Shown: positions 8,178 to 17,016, numbered from the stretch's first letter. The stretch is DNA of 64,000 nucleotides from Hymenobacter jejuensis (GCF_006337165.1 NZ_CP040896.1:2728001-2792000), one strand, 5' to 3'. Made by a program: numbers and translations. Notes: generated by a model not told the origin, from the sequence alone.

Positions 8178-10649
8178 TTAGAAGGGCACAATCACTTTCA
8201 GGCTGAAATTGCGGCCCGGATTATAAATCCCGCGCCGACCTGAGGCAGAAACCGCATAGTATTCGAAGTATTTCAGCCGGTTTAGGTGCGACTGATAAGC
8301 GATGTCCAATATGTTGTCCAATTGGATAAATAATTGACATACAGACACTTGCTGTCGATTTGTAAAGGTAGTGCCTGCGCCGGCATTCAGCAGCACATAA
8401 CCTGGGGTGCGGGTTTCGGTGTTATCGACGGCGTAAAAGTGATTTTGGGCCGCATAGTACTCAGCACCGGCCCGGAAATACATTTTGTCGAGGCCTTTGG
8501 CGGGCTGCGCGAGCGTAATGCGCACCTCTGAGCGCGTGTGCAGCGGCGGAATCAGGGGCAGGTATTTGGCGGCGCGCCCGTTGGTTTCGAGCAAGTGGTG
8601 GTCTTTGTTGAGGCCATTCACCAGGGCAAGGCTGTTTTCAAACGCCAGCCACCGCGTGCTTTGCGGATGCAGATTGATCGTGGCTTCCAGACCATACAGC
8701 CGCGCCGCCGACTGTTTGTACTGGTACGTCGTGTTGCCCGGCACAATCACTACTGGCTGGCCGTCAGCATCATAGAGCTTGGCTTGGTAGATGTAATTGC
8801 GAATGTGATTGTTGAACAGCTCCAGACTGGCATCTAGGTTGGGCCGGTAAGTGGTCAGGCCCAGGTCTTCCTGAAGGCTGAACTCGGGGGTAAAACCACG
8901 ATTGCCGAGGTACACAATATGCGCACCCGGGTCGAGGCCGTTGGAGCCGACCTCAGTAATGTTGGGCGCCCGGTAGCCACGCGCGATGTTGGCCTTCAGC
9001 AGCAGTTGCTCCGAAAAATTATAGGTAGCGCCTAGGCTGGCCGAAGCCCCGCGGTACAACTTCCGAAAAGCCGGAAACTGCGGTGCGAGGTCGATGCTGG
9101 GCCCGACGCGCTGGGCGAACCCCGTAGCCGGGTTCGGGCCGACGAAGAACGCGTCCCAGCGCAACGTGCGGGCATCGTAGCGCAGCCCGCCCGACAAATC
9201 GAGCTTGCCGAACGCTCTTTTGAGGAAGACGTAGCCGCCGGCATCGAACAGGGCGTAGCTCGGAATCGGGAAATCGGTGGCGTCGCGGGTGCGGTTGCGC
9301 TGGTACATGCCGTTGGCACCCAGCGTCGTTTCGAGGCCCTGCCAACTGGGCAAGCTGTAGCGTAAGTCGTAGTTGAAAGTCGTAAGTGCCACATAAAGAC
9401 CGGCTTGCTGTGGGGCGGTGGGGTGGTTGAACTCGCGCCGCACGTTTTGCTGAGCGCCCAGCAAAGCCGTCAATTCCTGCTGGCCGAGCCGTACTTGGCT
9501 GCGCGTAAAGAGTCGATAATGCTGGATGCGTTGGTGCAGCGCGCCAATGGAATAAGAGCGTAAACCGTCCTCCGTGACCACGGGCCGCTGGGTGAGGTTA
9601 TCGCGATCTAGCTCGAAAATCTGCTTGGTGAAGCGGCGCGAAAGCGAATCGCGGCTGCCATCCGGTATTTCCTGGCGGTTGTCGTAAAGTGTTGTATACC
9701 AATGCGAAAACCACCTGTCTTTCGTAATGCCCGCCATACCCGAAAGCATCAGCTCGCGAAATGCTGTGCCGTACACACGCCCATCAACGCGGTTTTGGTA
9801 GTTGGCCGCAGTCTTCTGAGAAGCCCGAAAAGCATATTGCCAGTCGCGTTTGCGGTACGAAAGTCCAGCCGACGTGCCTACCATACCGTTGTTGGAATGA
9901 TATTCGGCCACGGCATCGCCTACTACTGCGCCTTCCGGGCCGTTGGGCGTAGCCGGCAGCAGGTTGATCACTCCCGCCACGGCATCGGAGCCATAAATCA
10001 GGCTAGCGGGCCCTTTTACCACTTCCACCCGGTCGATGTCGTACTGATCCACTTCCAGTCCGTGCTCGTCGCCCCATTGCTGACCTTCCTGCCGTAGGCC
10101 GTTGTAGAGCGTTAGTACACGGTTGTAGCCAAGGCCCCGGATGAAGGGCTTCGAAATATTCGGCCCCGTCGTGACGGCGCTCAGGCCGGGCACACCCTTC
10201 ACGGCTGCATCTACGATGTTGCTGTTGCTGTTCAGGTTCATTTGCCGCTTGCTGAGTACAGCAATTGGCACGGGGCTTTTCCGAACCTCGGTGCTGCGCG
10301 ATACGCCCGTAACGACCACTTCCTTGAGCCTGGAAGTAGTAGGTTGAAGCTTCACGTTCGCCTCTGCGGTTTGCCCATCGGCAACTGTCAGGGAGAGCCG
10401 ACTGGTTTCGTAACCCAGAAATGAAAATACCAACTCGTGCGAACCAGCCGGAATGCCGGCCAAAGCGAATTCACCGTTGCGGGCCGTCGTGACGCCCAAT
10501 GTGCTGCCCGGCACCACTACCGTCACAAATTCCAGCGGCTGCCCCGCAGCTGTTACCCGGCCCTTAATTGCACCAGTTTGGGCAACTGCCTCTAGTTGGC
10601 TGATTATCAGCATGAACGCAGTCAAGAAAAAGAAATAGACCGTTTGCAT
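8178..10649 (-). CDS. TonB-dependent outer-membrane receptor, predicted metal uptake
   Basis: An 823-residue receptor: signal peptide to about residue 23 (AVAQT), a carboxypeptidase-regulatory-like beta-sandwich (GAIKGRVTAAGQPL..., about 26-110), a plug domain from VVVTGVSRST, and a 22-strand-type barrel ending in FSLKVIVPF. The plug segment KPFIRGLGYNRVLTLYNGLR followed by DRVEVVKGPASLIYGSDAVAGVINLLP resembles ZnuD-type and related metal/heme receptors. A 16-bp palindromic operator lies 32-47 nt upstream of the start and is nearly identical to one in front of the Nramp gene, so I infer import of manganese, iron or a metal chelate. The outer-membrane transporter-like gene follows 53 nt downstream. 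Confidence 0.88.
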   Translation of the reverse strand: MQTVYFFFLTAFMLIISQLEAVAQTGAIKGRVTAAGQPLEFVTVVVPGSTLGVTTARNGEFALAGIPAGSHELVFSFLGYETSRLSLTVADGQTAEANVKLQPTTSRLKEVVVTGVSRSTEVRKSPVPIAVLSKRQMNLNSNSNIVDAAVKGVPGLSAVTTGPNISKPFIRGLGYNRVLTLYNGLRQEGQQWGDEHGLEVDQYDIDRVEVVKGPASLIYGSDAVAGVINLLPATPNGPEGAVVGDAVAEYHSNNGMVGTSAGLSYRKRDWQYAFRASQKTAANYQNRVDGRVYGTAFRELMLSGMAGITKDRWFSHWYTTLYDNRQEIPDGSRDSLSRRFTKQIFELDRDNLTQRPVVTEDGLRSYSIGALHQRIQHYRLFTRSQVRLGQQELTALLGAQQNVRREFNHPTAPQQAGLYVALTTFNYDLRYSLPSWQGLETTLGANGMYQRNRTRDATDFPIPSYALFDAGGYVFLKRAFGKLDLSGGLRYDARTLRWDAFFVGPNPATGFAQRVGPSIDLAPQFPAFRKLYRGASASLGATYNFSEQLLLKANIARGYRAPNITEVGSNGLDPGAHIVYLGNRGFTPEFSLQEDLGLTTYRPNLDASLELFNNHIRNYIYQAKLYDADGQPVVIVPGNTTYQYKQSAARLYGLEATINLHPQSTRWLAFENSLALVNGLNKDHHLLETNGRAAKYLPLIPPLHTRSEVRITLAQPAKGLDKMYFRAGAEYYAAQNHFYAVDNTETRTPGYVLLNAGAGTTFTNRQQVSVCQLFIQLDNILDIAYQSHLNRLKYFEYYAVSASGRRGIYNPGRNFSLKVIVPF

Positions 10650-10680
10650 TGCTGAATTGGATTTTAAGTTGGGTTTAAAA

Positions 10681-10706
10681 TAATATTTAGACTCATCTAA
10701 ATATTA
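10681..10706 (-). promoter_or_regulatory. predicted DtxR/MntR-type operator of the TonB receptor operon
   Basis: A perfect inverted repeat with 11-bp arms (TAATATTTAGA / TCTAAATATTA) and a 4-nt centre. The core TTTAGACTCATCTAAA (10686-10701) differs at one position from the reverse complement of the site at 12159-12174 in front of the Nramp gene. A DtxR/MntR-family metal-dependent repressor is the likeliest binder; no such regulator gene lies in this window. Confidence 0.7.
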
Positions 10707-10710
10707 CAGC

Positions 10711-10747
10711 AAAAAAGAAGCGCAATAGCCAAGATGGCTACTGCGCT
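10711..10747 (-). terminator. intrinsic terminator of the Nramp gene
   Basis: Read on the minus strand, a 12-bp stem with one mismatch (arms 10719-10730 and 10736-10747) is followed by CTTCTTTTTT. It lies just past the Nramp stop, separating that unit from the downstream receptor operon. Confidence 0.75.
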
Positions 10748-10754
10748 CAGCTAC

Positions 10755-12146
10755 TTAACCCGTAAAAGTTTTAAGCAGCAAATAGGCGTTCAGCAGGATA
10801 ATGATGCCCGACACAATCCAGGCCAATACCTGCACGACGGGCTTGTTGGCAAACACGCCCATTTTGGCCTTGCTGCCCGTAAAAACCACCAAGGGTACCA
10901 CAGCAAAGCTAAGTTGCAGTGAGAGAATGACTTGACTTAGCACCAGGAGTTCGCCCGTGCCTTTTTCGCCGTACAACAACGTCACGATAAAAGCCGGGAT
11001 CACGGCAATGCTGCGCGTAATCAGGCGGCGCATCCACGGCTTGAGTTTCAAGTCCAGAAAGCCTTCCATCACAATCTGGCCGGCTAGGGTACCCGTGAGA
11101 GTGGAGTTTTGGCCCGAGGCCAACAAGGCAACGGCAAACACAGCGCCCGCCGCCCCGGCCCCCAACACCGGCGCCAGCAGCTTGTGCGCAACGCTGATAT
11201 CCGCCACGTCGTGGTAGCCGTTGCGATTGAAGGCGGCTGCGGCCAGAATCAGAATAGCAGCATTGACAAAAAAGGCCAGAAACAGCGCCACCGTCGAGTC
11301 GATGGTGGCGAATTTGATGGCCATGCGCCGGCCGGCTTCGGTTTGCTCGATGGCACGCGTCTGCACGATGCTGGAGTGCAGGTATAGGTTGTGCGGCATC
11401 ACGGTAGCGCCCAAAATGCCGATGGCAATGTAGAGCATTCCCGGATTTGTGACTACTGCGGGTTGCGGAACCAATCCTTTCGCAATGCCCAGATAATCAG
11501 GGTGCGACACAATGATCTCGTATAGAAAGCAGCCAAAAATGATCACAATAAAGCCGGCGACAATGCTTTCCAGCACCCGAAACCCCTTGCTTTGAAATAA
11601 CAGCACCACCAGCACATCCAAGATGGTAAGCACGACGCCCCACGTAAGCGGCAGCCCAAACAGCAGGTTCAGGGCGATAGCCGATCCGATGACTTCGGCC
11701 AGGTCACAGGCCGCGATGGCTACTTCGCAGAGCACCCACAGCGTCATGGCTACAGGCTTGGAGTAATGGTCGCGGCAGGCCTGGGCCAGGTCGCGGCCCG
11801 TGACAATGCCGAGCTTGGCCGCCAGATGCTGCAAGAGCATGGCAAACAAGTTGGAAATCAGAATAACCGAAAGCAGCGTATAGCCAAAACGGGCGCCACC
11901 GGCAATATCCGTCGCCCAGTTGCCGGGGTCCATGTACCCGACGGCCACCATCAGACCCGGTCCCCAAAAAGCCATCAGCTTGCGCCAAAAGGAGGCATCT
12001 GCCGCCGGCACCTTAATACTGGCATACACCTCCGACAGCGAATTGGCGCGGCGAGCATGACGCCAACCCGCCTTCGACTCAGCAACGGGGACAGCAGGTG
12101 GAGTTTGTATAGCTGGAGGCATTGACTCAGAAGTATTGGAAGCCAC
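10755..12146 (-). CDS. mntH: Nramp-family divalent metal (Mn2+/Fe2+) : proton symporter
   Basis: A 463-residue inner-membrane transporter of the Nramp family with about eleven hydrophobic segments. The metal-binding DPGN motif of the first helix is at residues 73-76 (GYMDPGNWATD), and the MPHNLYLHS motif of the sixth helix is at 250-258, giving the Asp/Asn and Met/His ligands expected for Mn2+/Fe2+. The N-terminal 50 residues are a polar extension. A palindromic operator matching that of the TonB receptor sits 13-28 nt upstream of the start, so repression by a manganese- or iron-loaded DtxR-family protein is likely. Divergent from the cation diffusion facilitator gene. Confidence 0.93.
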   Translation of the reverse strand: MASNTSESMPPAIQTPPAVPVAESKAGWRHARRANSLSEVYASIKVPAADASFWRKLMAFWGPGLMVAVGYMDPGNWATDIAGGARFGYTLLSVILISNLFAMLLQHLAAKLGIVTGRDLAQACRDHYSKPVAMTLWVLCEVAIAACDLAEVIGSAIALNLLFGLPLTWGVVLTILDVLVVLLFQSKGFRVLESIVAGFIVIIFGCFLYEIIVSHPDYLGIAKGLVPQPAVVTNPGMLYIAIGILGATVMPHNLYLHSSIVQTRAIEQTEAGRRMAIKFATIDSTVALFLAFFVNAAILILAAAAFNRNGYHDVADISVAHKLLAPVLGAGAAGAVFAVALLASGQNSTLTGTLAGQIVMEGFLDLKLKPWMRRLITRSIAVIPAFIVTLLYGEKGTGELLVLSQVILSLQLSFAVVPLVVFTGSKAKMGVFANKPVVQVLAWIVSGIIILLNAYLLLKTFTG

Positions 12147-12158
12147 TAAGTTCGCAAA

Positions 12159-12174
12159 TTTAGATGAGCCTAAA
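12159..12174 (-). promoter_or_regulatory. predicted DtxR/MntR-type operator of the Nramp gene
   Basis: TTTAGATGAGCCTAAA on the plus strand; its reverse complement TTTAGGCTCATCTAAA matches 15 of 16 positions of the site upstream of the TonB receptor. It lies between the Nramp start and the divergent efflux gene start. Confidence 0.7.
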
Positions 12175-12286
12175 ATATTTTTTAAGCTACTTTAAATACA
12201 GGATTTTGACAAAAAAGTTTCGATTTCGGGACGATTCAGTTTTTTACCGGATTTTTGTCGGCCCGTTTGGGGTTTAGTCCTCCACT

Positions 12287-13288
12287 ATGTCATTGAACAA
12301 AACCAAAAACCGGCTTGGCCTTCTCTCATTGGTCGTAAGCGCCGTGCTGGTCGCCATTAAGTTTTACGCCTACTACCTGACCAAGTCGCAGGCCGTGCTC
12401 ACCGATGCGTTGGAGTCGATTATCAACGTGTTTACCAGTGGGTTTGCGTTGTACAGCCTGTACTTGGCCGGGCTGCCCAAGGATGAAAATCACCCCTACG
12501 GCCACGGCAAAATCGAGTATCTGTCGGTAGGGTTTGAGGGCGCTCTGATTCTGATTGCGGGCGTGTATATATTTTACAGCGCCACCGTGGCGCTGCTGCA
12601 TCCGCACCCTGTCGCTCGCCCCGATTCGGGCATTGCCTTGCTTGGCGCGACCGCACTTATAAATCTGGGCGTGGGCTTCGTGCTGGTAAAATCGGGCAAA
12701 AAGCTCAGCTCGGTGGCACTGGTAGGCGATGGACAGCACTTGTACCTCGATGCCGTGAGCACTTTGGTGTCGTGCGTGGCACTGGTATTGGTGGCTGCTA
12801 CGGGCAACGTGCTGTTCGACTCCGGTGCGGCCTTGCTGTTGGGCTTGTTTATTGTGGTAAACGGATTTCGCATGGTGCGCCGCTCGGTATCGGGGCTCAT
12901 GGACGAATCGGACGTGGACATTGTGGATCAGGTGATTGCCGAATTGCAGCGCTACCGCCAGCCGTCTTGGATTGATGTGCACAACCTGCGCGTGCTGCGG
13001 TACGGCGCCAATCTGCACATCGATTGCCACATCCAGATGCCTTATTACTTCAGTCTCGAAGAAACGCACAACGAACTGAACAAGATCGAAGATCTGATCA
13101 AGCAGCGCTTTGATGTAGAGGTCGAAATGTTCGTGCACGCCGACCCGTGCACGTTTGCAGCCTGTTCGCTCTGCCACATGACCGAGTGCCCCGTTCGCCA
13201 GCACGCCTTCCGTCACGAAATCACCTGGACACTGAGCAACGCCGTGAAAAACGAACGTCATCATCTCGGCGAACCGGTTGAGGGGTAG
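12287..13288 (+). CDS. cation diffusion facilitator family metal efflux protein
   Basis: A 333-residue CDF transporter exporting divalent metal ions against a proton gradient. About six transmembrane segments lie in residues 10-205, with metal-site motifs TDALESI in helix 2, HPYGHGKIEY after it and DGQHLYLDAVST in helix 5, where family members usually have DAxHxxxD. The cytoplasmic domain (about 206-290) is followed by a cysteine-containing tail CTFAACSLCHMTECPVRQH, with four Cys and two His that could bind or sense metal. It diverges from the Nramp gene across an intergenic region carrying the metal operator, fitting opposite roles in import and export. Mn2+, Fe2+ or Zn2+ are the likely substrates. 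Confidence 0.9.
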   Translation: MSLNKTKNRLGLLSLVVSAVLVAIKFYAYYLTKSQAVLTDALESIINVFTSGFALYSLYLAGLPKDENHPYGHGKIEYLSVGFEGALILIAGVYIFYSATVALLHPHPVARPDSGIALLGATALINLGVGFVLVKSGKKLSSVALVGDGQHLYLDAVSTLVSCVALVLVAATGNVLFDSGAALLLGLFIVVNGFRMVRRSVSGLMDESDVDIVDQVIAELQRYRQPSWIDVHNLRVLRYGANLHIDCHIQMPYYFSLEETHNELNKIEDLIKQRFDVEVEMFVHADPCTFAACSLCHMTECPVRQHAFRHEITWTLSNAVKNERHHLGEPVEG

Positions 13289-13461
13289 TTAGATAGCTTG
13301 TTTTCTCTTTTTCAACTCCCGTCACAACGGGTGGAGATGGCACGAAAAATAAAAGGGGAAGGCCACCGCAAGTTTCTGCGGCGACTGGGGCCTAAGCAGT
13401 AGCAGCGCCTTTCCTGGTGCAAATGCTTCTCTCGGGCGTAGCCCATTCCTACTTCTTGCCC

Positions 13462-14472
13462 ATGACTTCCCTGCTTGCTTACGTGGTTTGGAACCCCGAC
13501 CCCATCCTTGCCCAGATTGGCCCACTCACGCTCCGCTGGTACGGGCTGCTGTTCATGTCGGGTTTTGTGGTGGGCACCCCAATATTCCAGCACATTTTCC
13601 GGTGCGAGAACGTGTCGCCGCGGTGGGTGGAGGTCTTGACCCTCTACGTGCTGGTGGGTACCGTGGTGGGCGCGCGCCTGGGCCACATCTTCTTTTATGA
13701 ACCCGACATCCTGCTGAAAGACCCGCTGGAAGTGTTTAAAGTCTGGCACGGCGGGCTGGCTTCGCACGGGGCGACCCTGAGCATTCCGCTGGCCTGCTGG
13801 CTGTTTGCTCGCCGCCACCAGTTCGATACCCTCTGGGTGCTCGACCGCATCGTACTAGTGGTCGGTATTGGCGGGGCGTGCATCCGGCTGGGCAATTTCA
13901 TGAACTCCGAAATTGGGGGCTATCCCACCACCGTGCCGTGGGCCGTGGTGTTTCCGCGCGACACCGAGCACCTGCTGCCCGCCACCCGCCCGCTGCCCGC
14001 CGGGGCCGTGCTGGTGGCCCTCCCCGTACGCCAGCCAACGGGCGAAATAAGCCACTGGATATTGCCCGCCGCGGCCATCGGCCCCGACGCGCTGATGGCT
14101 GTTCCGCGTCACCCCACGCAACTCTACGAGTCGCTATATTGCGTGCTGCTGGTGTCGCTCCTCTACTATCTCTGGAACCGCACGAAAGCGCGCACCCCGC
14201 GCGGGCTACTGCTCGGCCTGTTTCTGGTGCTGTTGTTCACCCAGCGCTTCCTGGGCGAATTCCTTAAGGAAGCCCAAGTGGATTTCGAGAAAGACCACCT
14301 GCTCAACCAAGGCCAATTGCTCAGCGTGCTGCCGATATTAGTGGGCCTGTGGCTGCTATGGCGCGTCGGCAAAGACCCGAAAAATCCGTACGGCCACGCC
14401 CCCCGCGATTTGGACGAACCCTTGCCAACTGAGCGGGTAGTTGCTTCTTTACCAGTTGGAAGCAACAAGTAG
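13462..14472 (+). CDS. lgt: prolipoprotein diacylglyceryl transferase
   Basis: Transfers diacylglycerol from phosphatidylglycerol to the lipobox cysteine of prolipoproteins in the inner membrane. The 336-residue protein begins MTSLLAYVVWNPDPI. It has seven predicted helices, the conserved HGGLASHGA motif, the FMNSEIGGYPT segment with conserved Asn and Glu, and RHPTQLYESL before the last helices. A stretch between FPRDTEHLLPATR and VPRHPTQ is somewhat longer than in the E. coli enzyme. The open frame extends 15 codons upstream to a GTG, but the ATG at 13462 gives the family-like N-terminus. The sigma factor gene follows closely. Confidence 0.94.
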   Translation: MTSLLAYVVWNPDPILAQIGPLTLRWYGLLFMSGFVVGTPIFQHIFRCENVSPRWVEVLTLYVLVGTVVGARLGHIFFYEPDILLKDPLEVFKVWHGGLASHGATLSIPLACWLFARRHQFDTLWVLDRIVLVVGIGGACIRLGNFMNSEIGGYPTTVPWAVVFPRDTEHLLPATRPLPAGAVLVALPVRQPTGEISHWILPAAAIGPDALMAVPRHPTQLYESLYCVLLVSLLYYLWNRTKARTPRGLLLGLFLVLLFTQRFLGEFLKEAQVDFEKDHLLNQGQLLSVLPILVGLWLLWRVGKDPKNPYGHAPRDLDEPLPTERVVASLPVGSNK

Positions 14473-14534
14473 CGGCTCCATTGATTTGCTTTGCACGAAA
14501 ACGGCTATCCCATGGTCCTTCAGTCAATTTGCGT

Positions 14535-15110
14535 GTGAGTTGTTCCCCCACCGACGCCGAGCTAGTGGCCCAGCTTCAGGCGGGTAATGCGACAGCTTTT
14601 CGCACGCTCGTCGAACGGTACCAAGCACCCGTATACCGTACGGCTCTGAGCCTGCTGCGCTCCCCCGAAGAGGCCGAAGACGTAGCCCAGGAGGTGTTTG
14701 TGGAAGTCTATCAAACCATTGCCCGGTTTCGGAGCGAGGCCGCCCTCAGCACCTGGCTCTACCGCCTGGCTACCTCTCAAGCGTTGAAACAGCGGCGAAA
14801 GGCCCGGACTAAAAAGCGCTTTGCCTTCCTGACCACCTTGCTGGGGACCCACCACGAAGTGCTGCACGAGCAGCCCGATTATCGGCACCCTTTGGCGCTG
14901 CTGGAAGGCCAGCAGCAACAGCAGCAACTCCTTGATGCCATCGCGCGCCTCCCGGAAAGCCAACAAGTGGCCTTTACCCTGCGCCACGAGCAGGAGTTAA
15001 GCTACGAAGAAATTGCCGCTGTGCTGGACACCAGCCGGCCGGCCGTCGAGTCTCTGCTGTTTCGTGCGCGGCAAAGCTTGCGCAAGTTTCTCCATCCTCA
15101 TCTCGCCTAA
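14535..15110 (+). CDS. RNA polymerase sigma factor, ECF-like sigma-70 family
   Basis: Region 2 (TAFRTLVERYQAPVYRTALSLL...EEAEDVAQEVFVEVYQTIARF) and region 4 (LPESQQVAFTLRHEQELSYEEIAAVLDTSRPAVESLLFRARQSLRKFL) are joined by a Gln-rich linker around EGQQQQQQLLDA. The length is about 191 residues from the GTG at 14535; an upstream TTG at 14481 is possible, but TTGCTTTG at 14485-14492 resembles a -7 element, favouring the later start. A small one-helix membrane protein begins 6 nt after the stop and is the probable anti-sigma partner. The regulon is unknown. Confidence 0.85.
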   Translation: MSCSPTDAELVAQLQAGNATAFRTLVERYQAPVYRTALSLLRSPEEAEDVAQEVFVEVYQTIARFRSEAALSTWLYRLATSQALKQRRKARTKKRFAFLTTLLGTHHEVLHEQPDYRHPLALLEGQQQQQQLLDAIARLPESQQVAFTLRHEQELSYEEIAAVLDTSRPAVESLLFRARQSLRKFLHPHLA

Positions 15111-15116
15111 CCCGCC

Positions 15117-15356
15117 ATGTCCGACCAGTGGAACCTTCCCGAAGACGACGAAGCCTGGACCACGCTGCTGCGCTCGCTGCCGCAAGGCCAGTTAGAACCT
15201 CGCCCCTTTTTTTTTGCCCGGCTCCAGGCCCGCTTGGCCACCCAACCACCGCTACTCGCCTTGCCCACGTGGCTGCGTCGCTCGGTTTACGCCTTTTCCT
15301 TGGCCGCTTTGGTGCTGGCCTTGAACGCAGACACGGCGCTGTCTGCCATGCCCTAA
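15117..15356 (+). CDS. small single-pass membrane protein, possible anti-sigma factor
   Basis: 79 residues: an acidic N-terminal half (MSDQWNLPEDDEAWTTLL, then a FFFARLQARL helix) and one C-terminal hydrophobic helix (VYAFSLAALVLALNA). It begins 6 nt after the sigma factor stop and must be cotranscribed with it. The N-terminal segment resembles the sigma-binding helices found ahead of the membrane helix in short Bacteroidota anti-sigma proteins, but no family could be named. A role as an anti-sigma factor is inference from position and topology. Confidence 0.7.
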   Translation: MSDQWNLPEDDEAWTTLLRSLPQGQLEPRPFFFARLQARLATQPPLLALPTWLRRSVYAFSLAALVLALNADTALSAMP

Positions 15357-15521
15357 CGGCTCCCGCCGCCTAAGTCGGGGGAACTCATCAGGAATTCGCG
15401 TTGCCCACGGTCAAGAGTGCTTAGCTGTAAATTCGCCCGTTTGGAAGAAGAACCCGCGCTAGAGCAGCGCTTCTTTCGGCGGTGAGGAGATCTCTCGTGT
15501 CTCAGGATGATACTATTTATT

Positions 15522-15546
15522 TAAATACTTGATTATAAGATACTTA
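15522..15546. repeat. TTGATTAT-family AT-rich motif at a gene end
   Basis: Contains AAATACTTGATTATAAGATA and ends exactly on the TAA stop of the minus-strand sugar dehydrogenase gene (15544-15546). The stretch 15357-15521 before it shows no coding or structural feature that I can support. Confidence 0.5.
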
Positions 15547-16944
15547 CTGAATTACCACTCGCTGCGAGTATTGACGTTGGCCGTCGCGTAAGCGGAAAGC
15601 ATAAACGCCTGACTGTAAATCATTTGTTGGAATGCTGAGCTCGGTTTGGCCTTTGGGCCAAGGGAGCGTGCGCACCACCCGACCCAGCGCGTCGCTTAGC
15701 TCCGCAGTGCCGCTGCTGGCAGATGGGGAAGGAAGGCGCACAAAAACCGTTTGCCGCGCCGGATTGGGCCATATCTGAAACGCAGTGGCTTTGGCTGCAA
15801 CCGTGGGTAATGCCACGTAAGACCGGTTTTCCAAGACAAGAATGCGGTCGTCGGTAGCGGCTGGGGTGCCGCGGCCGTCGCGGTTGCTGGTGCTCACGTA
15901 CACGCGCCCCTGCGGCGACACGCAAATGGCCCGTAAACGGCCAAAGGTGTTCAAGAAATCAGTGGCAGCGCCAACTGCGCTGCCATTGGTAGTAAGAGGC
16001 AACTGCACTAGTTTAGAGGCTTTTAGCGCTACTGCCAGCAAGTTGTTGCGCCACTCCGGAATCGCTGGCGAATCGTAATACGCAAGGCCTGCGACCGCTA
16101 TAGTCGGGCCCCAGCTATAGAGCGGCGCGCGTACGTTGTTGGCCGTACAGAAAGCCTGTTCCTCCGGCAAGTTGCAGTTGCCTTCCACCGTCGGCCAGCC
16201 ATAATTGCGGTTCGGCTCGATAAGGTTGAGTTCATCTTCGGCATCCTGGCCGTGTTCGGTGCTGTAGATCAGGCCGTTGCCAGCCCTGACAAGCCCTTGC
16301 GGATTGCGGTGGCCGTAGGAGTAAGTGGGGCTGCCGGCGATAGGGTTGTTAGCCGGAATGCTGCCGTCGAGGTTTAAGCGCAACACTTTGCCATTCAAAG
16401 AGTTGACGTTCTGGGCTTCGGGCCGTAGCTGGGCGTCGCCGGTAGTCATCAGAATGGTACGGTCGGGAAGGATGAGAAGCCGCGAGCCGCTGTGCGTGGT
16501 CGTGGCCGTGATGTTGCCGAGCAACACCTGCGGATTGCTCAGCGAACCCGTGCCCGCCGCCGAATACGTGTAACGCACCAGCTTTTCCTTGTAGCCGTTG
16601 TCGTTGTAATTATACACGATGTACAGGTAGGGCGAAGTCGCAAAGTCGGGGTGCAGCGCCATTCCGAGCAGGCCACCTTCGCTGCTAGTGGCCACGTCGG
16701 GCACGGTTAGCAGCGGAATCACCTCGCCGGATGTAGGATTGACGCGGCTGATGCGTCCGCCGCGCTCGGTCATCCAGATGAAGTTATCGGGGCCCCAAAC
16801 CAGTTCCCAAGGTACTGCCAGGTTGCCGGCCAGGGTAGAAACGGTAATAGTAGTAGCTCCTACAGGAAAGGTAGTGGTCTGAGCCTGAACAGGTAGCGCT
16901 AGGATAGAGGCGACTAAAAACAAAAAGGCGGCGAAACATTTCAT
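15544..16944 (-). CDS. PQQ-dependent sugar dehydrogenase with T9SS sorting domain
   Basis: A 466-residue exported protein: signal peptide (MKCFAAFLFLVASILALPVQAQ), a six-bladed beta-propeller of the glucose/sorbosone dehydrogenase family (about 30-375) and a C-terminal T9SS type A domain (FQIWPNPARQTVFV...YSQRVVIQ). Propeller signatures are AVPWELVWGPDNFIWMTERGGRI, the GGLLGMALHPDF loop, YGHRNPQGL and EHGQDAEDELN. Such proteins oxidise the C1 hydroxyl of aldoses using PQQ, although many relatives have unproven substrates. It should be exported by T9SS and anchored at or released from the surface. It is a single gene with the AT-rich motif at its stop codon. Confidence 0.88.
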   Translation of the reverse strand: MKCFAAFLFLVASILALPVQAQTTTFPVGATTITVSTLAGNLAVPWELVWGPDNFIWMTERGGRISRVNPTSGEVIPLLTVPDVATSSEGGLLGMALHPDFATSPYLYIVYNYNDNGYKEKLVRYTYSAAGTGSLSNPQVLLGNITATTTHSGSRLLILPDRTILMTTGDAQLRPEAQNVNSLNGKVLRLNLDGSIPANNPIAGSPTYSYGHRNPQGLVRAGNGLIYSTEHGQDAEDELNLIEPNRNYGWPTVEGNCNLPEEQAFCTANNVRAPLYSWGPTIAVAGLAYYDSPAIPEWRNNLLAVALKASKLVQLPLTTNGSAVGAATDFLNTFGRLRAICVSPQGRVYVSTSNRDGRGTPAATDDRILVLENRSYVALPTVAAKATAFQIWPNPARQTVFVRLPSPSASSGTAELSDALGRVVRTLPWPKGQTELSIPTNDLQSGVYAFRLRDGQRQYSQRVVIQ

Positions 16945-17016
16945 AGGTAAATCGCTGATAGTGAACGGAAAGGTTAGCTTAAGAAACTAACGCAAGAATC
17001 CGCTTTCCGGATGGGC

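Noticed and set aside
12326..13264. Long minus-strand open frame opposite the cation diffusion facilitator
   Set aside because: It has no family resemblance and mirrors a gene with clear CDF motifs; a shadow frame in GC-rich DNA.
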